Below are positions 15,125 through 19,627 of a stretch of 19,627 nt of DNA, in pieces. Source of the stretch: CAZJDV01 sp964544865 (GTDB lineage: Bacteria; Chloroflexota; Dehalococcoidia; Lucifugimonadales; CAJWER01). Positions within the stretch are counted from its first letter, which is position 1; each line of letters starts with the position of its first letter. Below the pieces are notes generated by a model. The model had not been told where the DNA came from, made no database searches, and worked only from the letters and a program-made list of their open reading frames with translations. Made by a program: the position numbers and the translations under genes. Location: positions 1 through 19,627 of the forward strand of contig CAZJDV010000047.1 of NCBI GenBank assembly GCA_964544865.1. The letters are read 5' to 3'.

Positions 15125-16393
15125 TCAGGACTCCTGGTCGATCCGTTCGAACCCGGTGTAGGGCCGCAATACCTCGGGGACGACCACGGAGCCGTCGGCC
15201 TGCTGGCCATTCTCCAGGATGGCGATGACGGTTCGCGGAACACCCATGCCCGAGCCGTTGAGCGTATGCACGAACCGGACTGGGGCCTGCGGCTCCGGCC
15301 GGTAGCGGATGCCGGCGCGCCGCGCCTGGAAGTCCTCACAATTGGAGACGGAGCTCACCTCCAGCCACTCCCGGCATCCGGGGGCCCACATCTCCACGTC
15401 GTAGGTCTTCGCTGCCGCGAATCCGAGGTCGCCGGTGCACAGGAGCCTGACCCGGTGCGGGATCTCCAGCCGGAGGCACAGGTCTTCGGCGTCCGCCAGC
15501 ATGCCCTCCAGCTCCGCGGGCGAGTCGCTGGGCTCGACGAACTTGTACATCTCCACCTTCTCGAACTGGTGGACCCTCTTGATCCCTCTCGTGTCCCTGC
15601 CCGCCGCGGCCTTCTCCCTACGGAACGACGGGGTGTGGGCCACGTAGTGAAATGGTAGCTCGCCTGGCGCAATGATCTCGTCGCTGTGCAGGCCGGTTAT
15701 CGGCACCTCGGCCGTCGGTATCAGCCACAGGTCGTCCTCGTCGTCATGGTACATGTTGTCGCTGAACTTGGGCAATTGCCCGCTGTCGAGCGCGGCCTTC
15801 CGAGCTACCATGTAGGGCAGGTACAGCTCCTCGTATCCGTGCTCCCTAACGTGAACGTCGAGCATCCAGGAGACCAGCGCCCGCTGCAACGTGGCGCCCT
15901 TGCCCTTCAGCACGTAGAACCGTGAGCCGGACAGCTTGGCCCCCCGTTCAAGGTCGATTATCCCCAGGCTCTCGCCCAGCTCCCAGTGCGGCAGCGGCTC
16001 GAAGTCGAAGACCGGCATGTCCTCCGCCGTTCGCACCACCTCGTTCTCTTCCTCGTCCGCGCCCAGTGGAACATCCGCGTCGGGGATGTTGGGTATCATC
16101 AACAGCAGCCCGTCAAGCCCCTGCCGGACCGTCCTGCCGTCCTCGTCCAACGCCTTTATCCTGGCGCCGACTTCGCGCATCTCCTGGATCAACCCCTGGG
16201 GCTTTTCCTTCAATCGGCCAATCTCTCTGCTCACCTTCTTGCGGCGGGCGCGCAGGCTCTCCACCTCCGCTAGGACGGACCGGCGCCGCTGGTCCAGCTC
16301 CAGCACGCGGTCGATGTCCACGTCGTCGCCCCTGTCCTCAAGGGAGCGGCGAACGCGCTCCGGATCATTCCTGATGAGATCGATGCTGAGCAA
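15125..16393 (-). CDS. serS: Seryl-tRNA synthetase
   Basis: A complete 422-residue class II synthetase that charges tRNA-Ser with serine. The N-terminal MLSIDLIRNDPERV leads into the long antiparallel coiled-coil arm (about 30-100, charged and Arg/Glu-rich) that grips the tRNA-Ser long variable arm. The catalytic core has IPTAEVPIT (225-233), motif 2 with SFRRE (256-260) and HQFEKVE (275-281), and motif 3 NGSGMGVPRTVIAILEN (379-395). The start is a TTG at 16393, supported by GAGGTG a few bases upstream and by the conserved N-terminus. The leader carries a 14-bp palindrome and a 10-bp inverted repeat next to the ribosome site. No T-box is present. It appears to be the first gene of an operon with a cupin, a glycosidase-like protein, an oxidoreductase and an exported protein, an odd setting for a housekeeping enzyme. 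Confidence 0.97.
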   Translation of the reverse strand: MLSIDLIRNDPERVRRSLEDRGDDVDIDRVLELDQRRRSVLAEVESLRARRKKVSREIGRLKEKPQGLIQEMREVGARIKALDEDGRTVRQGLDGLLLMIPNIPDADVPLGADEEENEVVRTAEDMPVFDFEPLPHWELGESLGIIDLERGAKLSGSRFYVLKGKGATLQRALVSWMLDVHVREHGYEELYLPYMVARKAALDSGQLPKFSDNMYHDDEDDLWLIPTAEVPITGLHSDEIIAPGELPFHYVAHTPSFRREKAAAGRDTRGIKRVHQFEKVEMYKFVEPSDSPAELEGMLADAEDLCLRLEIPHRVRLLCTGDLGFAAAKTYDVEMWAPGCREWLEVSSVSNCEDFQARRAGIRYRPEPQAPVRFVHTLNGSGMGVPRTVIAILENGQQADGSVVVPEVLRPYTGFERIDQES

Positions 16394-16401
16394 CTAACAC
16401 C

Positions 16402-16478
16402 TCGCTATGGGAGCCCGCGGGCTCGGTCCGCCCTATTCGGGCCGGCGCCCCTGGGTCACAAGTATAACCCCATAGCGA
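16402..16478. repeat. 10-bp inverted repeat flanking the serS leader
   Basis: TCGCTATGGG (16402-16411) and CCCATAGCGA (16469-16478) are perfect reverse complements 57 bases apart. The proximal arm overlaps two bases of the serS ribosome binding site (GAGGTG, 16403-16398). The distal arm lies just upstream of the predicted -10. It may be paired operator sites, or an RNA stem if transcription starts further upstream. Confidence 0.5.
16411..16424. repeat. 14-bp perfect palindrome in the serS leader
   Basis: GAGCCCGCGGGCTC is its own reverse complement. In serS mRNA it can fold as a GAGCC/GGCTC stem with a CGCG loop, ending about eight bases before the GAGGTG ribosome binding site. It could equally be a protein-binding site. 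Confidence 0.5.
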
Positions 16479-16484
16479 TGGCTG
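16461..16484 (-). promoter_or_regulatory. Weak candidate promoter of serS
   Basis: On the minus strand TATACT (16466-16461) matches the -10 consensus at 5/6. An 18-base spacer separates it from TTACAA (3/6). The transcription start would be near 16454, leaving a leader of about 60 bases that contains the 14-bp palindrome. Confidence 0.35.
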
Positions 16485-16501
16485 TTGTAAGGGCAGGCGC
16501 T

Positions 16502-16527
16502 GGGGGATGGGGGCTGAGGGCTGGGGG
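16502..16527 (+). other. G-quadruplex motif with a 12-bp direct repeat
   Basis: The plus strand has four G-runs (G5, G5, G3, G5) with loops AT, CTGA and CT, a canonical intrastrand G4 motif. GCTGGGGGATGG occurs twice, at 16499-16510 and 16520-16531. It lies between the divergent serS and amidohydrolase promoters, about 35 bases upstream of the latter's -10. Confidence 0.6.
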
Positions 16528-16559
16528 ATGGATGTCTTGCACGCTGTTGCATCCACTAT

Positions 16560-16568
16560 TGCTATAAT
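16560..16568 (+). promoter_or_regulatory. Extended -10 promoter of the amidohydrolase/Nudix unit
   Basis: TGCTATAAT gives a perfect TATAAT at 16563-16568 with the extended TGn motif. TTGCAC lies at 16537-16542, but its 20-base spacing is too long for a good -35, so the extended -10 probably carries recognition. The leader is about 58 bases. Confidence 0.6.
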
Positions 16569-16590
16569 CACCACGCGAGCCCCATTTGGG

Positions 16591-16609
16591 TCTTCCCTAT
16601 TGGGGAAGA
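16591..16609 (+). promoter_or_regulatory. Leader hairpin of the amidohydrolase mRNA
   Basis: TCTTCCC (16591-16597) pairs perfectly with GGGAAGA (16603-16609) around a five-base loop. It sits between the predicted transcription start and the AAAGGTGG ribosome binding site at 16618-16625. There is no following T-run, so it is not a terminator on the plus strand. It may stabilise the mRNA or tune translation. Confidence 0.45.
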
Positions 16610-16632
16610 GATGATACAAAGGTGGTCTGGCC

Positions 16633-17718
16633 ATGATCGTCGATTCTCATGCTCACGCGTTTCCCCCCATGGGCGGGCCGGCCGGTTTCAGCTCGCGGGG
16701 CGGGCACGCCCTCCACGAGCAGTACATGATGCTGTTCCACCACCAGCCGGTGCGGCGCCTTGACGACCACTCTGTCGTTGTGGGGCAGACACTTTGCGAC
16801 GGCGAGGACCTGACCCTCGAGGGCCTGACGGACGTGGACCTTCGCTCCCGTGGGTACGGCAGGCTGGCCTGGACCTCCGGCGGGACGAACCTCTACCGGC
16901 AGTACCTGCCTCCGACGCTGACCGGGCTGTCCGCATCCGCCGAGCTAATGGTGGCCCAGATGGACTATGTCGGCGTGGACAGGGCGGTACTGCAAACAGG
17001 CCACCTCTACGGCAGGCTCAACCGGTTCCTAGCGAGCGCTGTGGAAAGGTTCCCCGACCGGTTCTGGGCCCTCGCGATGATCGACGAGTGGCGCGCCGAC
17101 GGCCCCGGACCGATACGCGTCCTAGGCCGCGCCATAAAAGAAATGGGGCTCCACGGACTGTGGTTCCAGACCGGCAATCTGTTCCAGAACGGTCGGAGCG
17201 AGACGTTCGACGACCCCGCTTTCTTCCCTTTCTGGGACCATGTCCGGGACATGGGAATCCCGGTCTACCTGAACGTGACCACGGGGGCGCCGGGCCCGGA
17301 TCCGTACCTGGCCGAGCTGGCCGCCTTCTCCCGATGGCTGGATCGCTACGGGGACGTGCCGGTGATGTACCCCCACGGCCTGTCGCTGTACCGCTTCATG
17401 CGGGACGGGGAGATTTCCATACCCGAGGCGGCCTGGGAGCCGCTGGCGGCGCAAAACGTGATGGTCGAAATCCTCATCCCTATATTCCAGGGCGCTATCT
17501 GGGAGTACCCCTACGTCGAGGCACGTCCCGTCATACGGGAGTACTACGAGCGGCTGGGGCCGGATAGGTTGGGCTGGGGCTCGGACATGCCCAACGTCGA
17601 GCGCCACTGCACATACAAACAGTCTCTGGACTACCTGCGTCTCCACTGCGACTTCATCCCACCCGGCGACATGGCGAAAATCTGCGGAGGCAACGTGGCG
17701 CGTCTATTCGGATCGTAG
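16633..17718 (+). CDS. Amidohydrolase family 2 protein with a changed strand-5 ligand
   Basis: A 361-residue TIM-barrel protein starting MIVDSHAHAFPP, with the H6/H8 pair of the amidohydrolase-2 family. A strand-6 histidine is H248 in VMYPHGL and the strand-8 aspartate is D318 in GWGSDMPNV. Where relatives have a strand-5 histidine (as in the paralogue at 5969-6835, VTIHLEYG), this protein reads PVYLNVTTG with N214. That residue may alter the metal site. An insert at about 20-100 (Gly, His and Tyr rich) follows the first motif. The ATG follows AAAGGTGGTCTGGCC. The gene is driven by a good extended -10 promoter and has a hairpin in its leader. It is 16 bases upstream of a Nudix gene on the same strand, suggesting co-transcription. 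The substrate is unknown. Confidence 0.87.
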   Translation: MIVDSHAHAFPPMGGPAGFSSRGGHALHEQYMMLFHHQPVRRLDDHSVVVGQTLCDGEDLTLEGLTDVDLRSRGYGRLAWTSGGTNLYRQYLPPTLTGLSASAELMVAQMDYVGVDRAVLQTGHLYGRLNRFLASAVERFPDRFWALAMIDEWRADGPGPIRVLGRAIKEMGLHGLWFQTGNLFQNGRSETFDDPAFFPFWDHVRDMGIPVYLNVTTGAPGPDPYLAELAAFSRWLDRYGDVPVMYPHGLSLYRFMRDGEISIPEAAWEPLAAQNVMVEILIPIFQGAIWEYPYVEARPVIREYYERLGPDRLGWGSDMPNVERHCTYKQSLDYLRLHCDFIPPGDMAKICGGNVARLFGS

Positions 17719-17734
17719 GGGGTTCTGAGTATTA

Positions 17735-18214
17735 ATGGATAACATGCCGGGATTCGAGGAATCGTACCTTGGACAGCTAAGAAAGCTGGTGGGAACGCGG
17801 ATGCTCATCACGTCCGGAGTGAACGCCGTCGTTCGAGATAACGGCGGGCGGGTCCTGCTGATACGGCGCAGGGATAACCTGGAATGGGCCCTGCCTGGAG
17901 GCGCTATGGAGCTCGAACAATCTGTCTACGACTGTTTGGTGCGAGAGGTCAAGGAAGAGACGGGGCTTGACGTAATCTCGACCACCCTGTTCGCGATCTA
18001 CTCGGAGGCGAGGTTCGTCACAAAAGACATGTGGGGCAACTATAGCCAGCCCCTCATCCTTGCGTTCCGGGTCGATGAATGGAGTGGGACGCTTTCGACG
18101 GAGACGGACGAGACCGTGGACGCGCGCTTCGTTCCCGCCGGCCAGGCCTCGGAACCATACGCGGAGGTTATGGCGGACCTGGCACGATTCGACGGGCAGG
18201 TGATCCTGAAGTAG
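17735..18214 (+). CDS. Nudix hydrolase
   Basis: A 159-residue Nudix protein. The box spans GGAMELEQSVYDCLVREV and ends KEETGL, fitting the G-x5-E-x7-RE-x2-EE-x-G pattern except that the first Glu is Gln (GGAMELEQ). The catalytic REVKEE core that binds Mg2+ is complete. Nudix enzymes cleave nucleoside diphosphates linked to another group, and the N-terminal LITSGVNAVVRDNGGRVLLIRR is a typical beta-strand entry. The substrate cannot be told. The ATG at 17735 follows an AGGGGG about 12 bases upstream, a long but usable spacing. It lies 16 bases after the amidohydrolase stop and 66 bases before the methyltransferase start chosen here, so the three are likely one operon. Confidence 0.9.
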   Translation: MDNMPGFEESYLGQLRKLVGTRMLITSGVNAVVRDNGGRVLLIRRRDNLEWALPGGAMELEQSVYDCLVREVKEETGLDVISTTLFAIYSEARFVTKDMWGNYSQPLILAFRVDEWSGTLSTETDETVDARFVPAGQASEPYAEVMADLARFDGQVILK

Positions 18215-18280
18215 GAAGGCGCCAGGTCGAATCGCGCAACAAGAGTGCGGGCATGCCGGGCGGAAAAAGAGGAATGGCGA

Positions 18281-18874
18281 GTGGACCCAAAGAGGATCGC
18301 AGAGTCGGACCAGGATGACCGGCAACGGTACACTCGCGTGTTTGTCGATTCGCTGCCGTCCGGCTCAAGGGTACTCGACCTGGGCTGCGGAGCGGGCCTG
18401 CCGACGACGATACGGCTGGCGGAGCGCTTCCGGGTCACCGGCGTAGACATCTCCGAGCGCCAGATCGCCCGCGCCCGCTGGAACGTCCCAAACGCCACGT
18501 TCGTCCACGCCGACATGGCCTCGGTGGACTTTCCCCCGGACGCCTTCGACGGCGTCGTGGCGTTCTTCTCCATCATCCACGCGCCGCGAGACGAGCATTC
18601 TTCCCTCCTGAGGGCCGTCGCATGCTGGCTGAGGCTCGGAGGGGTGTTCGTGGCCGCGCTGGGCGCCGGCGGCGCGGAGACAGACTACGAAGAGGACTGG
18701 ATGATGGCGCCGATGTACTGGAGCGGCTTCAGAAGCGAAAAGAACAAGCAACTCGTACGGGAGGCCGGCCTGCGCCTAGTCAAGGCCGAAGTAGAGACCG
18801 TGGAGTTCGACGATGAAGCCGAGACCTGGCTCTGGGTATTGGCGGAAAAGCCGCAGTCCCCAGGGCGGCTATAG
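18281..18874 (+). CDS. Class I SAM-dependent methyltransferase
   Basis: A 197-residue methyltransferase with motif I VLDLGCGAGLPTT, motif II VTGVDIS followed by RQIARARWNVPNATF, an ADM acidic loop, and motif IV FDGVVAFFSIIHAPRDEHSSLL. The C-terminal half (EEDWMMAPMYWSGF, REAGL) matches a common bacterial subfamily of unknown substrate. I chose the GTG at 18281 because AGAGGA lies seven bases upstream. A GTG at 18245 has no such site. Relatives that I recall start with a similar DPKRI-type motif but carry an extra helix of roughly 15-20 residues before the RYTRVF-like segment. That helix seems missing here, so cap or SAM contacts may be reduced. Its stop overlaps the end of the interrupted minus-strand gene by six bases, in convergent orientation. 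Confidence 0.88.
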   Translation: MDPKRIAESDQDDRQRYTRVFVDSLPSGSRVLDLGCGAGLPTTIRLAERFRVTGVDISERQIARARWNVPNATFVHADMASVDFPPDAFDGVVAFFSIIHAPRDEHSSLLRAVACWLRLGGVFVAALGAGGAETDYEEDWMMAPMYWSGFRSEKNKQLVREAGLRLVKAEVETVEFDDEAETWLWVLAEKPQSPGRL

Positions 18875-19329
18875 GCCGGGTCCGAAAATCACCCCCTGGT
18901 CGTCGTCGGTGGTCCCGGACTCGGCGGTCGCCTCGATGAAGACAATGCCCGCACCAGCAGAGATCCCGACGTCGCTATCGGTGTCCGCCGTTGCCCTCGG
19001 TCCCTTGTGGGTAAACTACACATTCAGAAACTCCACGATGAGACTGAAGCTTCGGAACCTCAGCCAGTCACCCTGCTGGAAGGGGCATTCGTCGTTTTCA
19101 TCGTGCATAAACGTGGCCTCGACTCCAGCGAAATTGAAGCCGACGTGGAATCCTGTCTCCGTGGAGATGTTGTGGGTAATGCTGCATCTCTCGTTGTCGT
19201 CGGCGTCGTATACCTGCGCACCGATGACCTCCCCTCCAACCAGTAATCCAGCGCCCTCCTTACCCAGTCCGAGATGCACCCCCCCGCAGCAATTCTCCGA
19301 AACACGACGCGCCACTTGGCTTCTGCCAT
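18869..19329 (-). pseudogene. Small uncharacterised protein gene interrupted by a G7-tract frameshift and an amber stop
   Basis: I do not recognise the family. An ATG at 19329 follows GAGGAGACAAGCT, a strong ribosome site, and reads MAEAKWRVVFRRIAAGG up to a run of seven Gs at 19274-19280. One base more in that tract would join it to the neighbouring frame, which reads VHLGLGKEGAGLLVGGEV through RFRSFSLIVEFLNV and stops at a TAG (19018-19016). Past the TAG the same frame stays open for 48 more protein-like codons (GISAGAGIVFIEATAES is typical) to a stop at 18871-18869. The whole would be about 150 acidic residues. The longest uninterrupted frame, from a GTG at 19315, is 99 residues and has no ribosome site. 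Decay, phase variation, recoding or sequence error are all possible. Confidence 0.55.
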
Positions 19330-19385
19330 AGCTTGTCTCCTCTCTTCGAGTTAACGTTCAGAATTCAGCCACGAATGGTCGTATC

Positions 19386-19398
19386 ACATACCATATGT
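19386..19398. repeat. Short inverted repeat ACATA-CCA-TATGT in a divergent spacer
   Basis: Five-base arms separated by CCA form a 13-bp near-palindrome in the 207-base spacer (19330-19536) between the interrupted minus-strand gene and the plus-strand genes at the right edge. The spacer is noticeably richer in A and T than the genes, as expected of a control region. Nothing else in it is convincing. The repeat could be an operator but is short enough to be chance. Confidence 0.3.
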
Positions 19399-19536
19399 CG
19401 AAGCGATTCTCGTTCCACCAAGATCATCTCACTGAGTGTCCTACATGCCGATTCCCAAGCAGAGGCGCTTTCTCAGCCGGCGCCTTGCTCTCGGCTCGTC
19501 CTACGGTTAATGTAACAAAGGACTGGCCCGCTTGAC

Positions 19537-19593
19537 ATGAGCAATGACGTCTTGGCCGTTCCTATTGAGATAGAGGCGGAAGTCAAAGAATGA
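19537..19593 (+). CDS. Possible 18-residue ORF overlapping the next start
   Basis: ATG at 19537 opens MSNDVLAVPIEIEAEVKE and stops at a TGA (19591-19593) whose first two bases are shared with the ATG of the following amidohydrolase (ATGA overlap). The upstream AAAGGA is 14 bases away, so initiation would be weak. It may be a translationally coupled leader peptide, or simply a chance open frame. Confidence 0.3.
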   Translation: MSNDVLAVPIEIEAEVKE

Positions 19594-19627
19594 TCATCGA
19601 CTTTCACACCCACATATTCCCGGAATG
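19590..19627 (+). CDS. Amidohydrolase family protein, N-terminal fragment cut by the window edge
   Basis: Only twelve codons are visible: MIIDFHTHIFPE. The DFHTHIFP motif is the classic first metal-binding signature (HxH) of amidohydrolase-2 proteins and matches the opening of the two complete relatives in this window (LIDAHNHPD and IVDSHAHAFP). A GGAAG ribosome site lies seven bases upstream, within the end of an 18-codon ORF. It is the third amidohydrolase of the window. Function beyond the family cannot be judged from this piece. Confidence 0.7.
   Translation, partial: MIIDFHTHIFPE

Noticed and set aside
16394..16632. T-box riboswitch upstream of serS
   Set aside because: I looked for the conserved T-box bulge sequence and a following terminator with a U-run on the minus strand, and found neither.
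1050..19018. Genome-wide recoding of TAG, suggested by two in-frame TAG codons (1052-1050 and 19018-19016)
   Set aside because: Several sound genes here end in TAG with a well-placed next gene or no coding-like extension (the stops near 3193, 10922, 17716, 18212 and 18872). The third interrupted gene has TGA instead. Frameshifts accompany both TAG cases, so decay or error explains them better.

Overview
The window is GC-rich, densely coded bacterial DNA. Its gene families (a reductive-dehalogenase-like Fe-S protein, several amidohydrolase-2 proteins, the AtuA-like DUF1446 plus DUF4387 pair, a DHDPS-family aldolase, a large alpha/beta hydrolase of the PF20091 type, a gamma-glutamyltransferase homologue and an MFS carrier) suggest an uncultured Chloroflexota of the Dehalococcoidia/SAR202 type. 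That placement is inferred from gene content, because the window has no rRNA or other phylogenetic marker except serS. Non-ATG starts behind good Shine-Dalgarno sites are common (TTG for the Fe-S gene, the M20 gene and serS; GTG for several others). I see no tRNA, rRNA, CRISPR array, transposase or prophage gene.

Region 1 (1-9006, all on the minus strand) is a catabolic-looking block. In transcription order it holds a 661-aa alpha/beta hydrolase, an amidohydrolase, a DHDPS-like aldolase, a tight trio (AtuA/DUF1446, DUF4387, M20-like peptidase homologue) and a reductive-dehalogenase-like Fe-S gene broken by three lesions. A gene start may run off the left edge. Region 2 (9007-9307) is a divergent control region with recognisable promoter elements for both sides, a 9-bp inverted repeat and a leader hairpin. 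Region 3 (9308-12298, plus strand) encodes a gamma-glutamyltransferase homologue and an MFS transporter.

Region 4 (12362-16393, minus strand) looks like one operon led by seryl-tRNA synthetase, followed by a cupin, a beta-propeller glycosidase-like protein, a Gfo/Idh/MocA oxidoreductase and a small exported protein. The last four fit carbohydrate or glycan handling. Region 5 (16394-16632) is a second divergent control region, rich in structure: inverted repeats, a 14-bp palindrome, a G-quadruplex motif and a strong extended -10 promoter. Region 6 (16633-18874, plus strand) holds an amidohydrolase, a Nudix hydrolase and a SAM methyltransferase. Region 7 (18869-19627) holds a small minus-strand gene interrupted by a frameshift in a G7 tract and an in-frame TAG, then a divergent spacer and the first codons of a third amidohydrolase preceded by an 18-codon overlapping ORF.

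No single gene set here is clearly a new system. The best leads are the coupled AtuA-DUF4387-M20 trio, whose M20 member has lost key catalytic residues; the structured serS/amidohydrolase control region with its G4 motif; and three genes with in-frame stops or frameshifts beside intact long genes, which points to local gene decay, recoding or assembly error.
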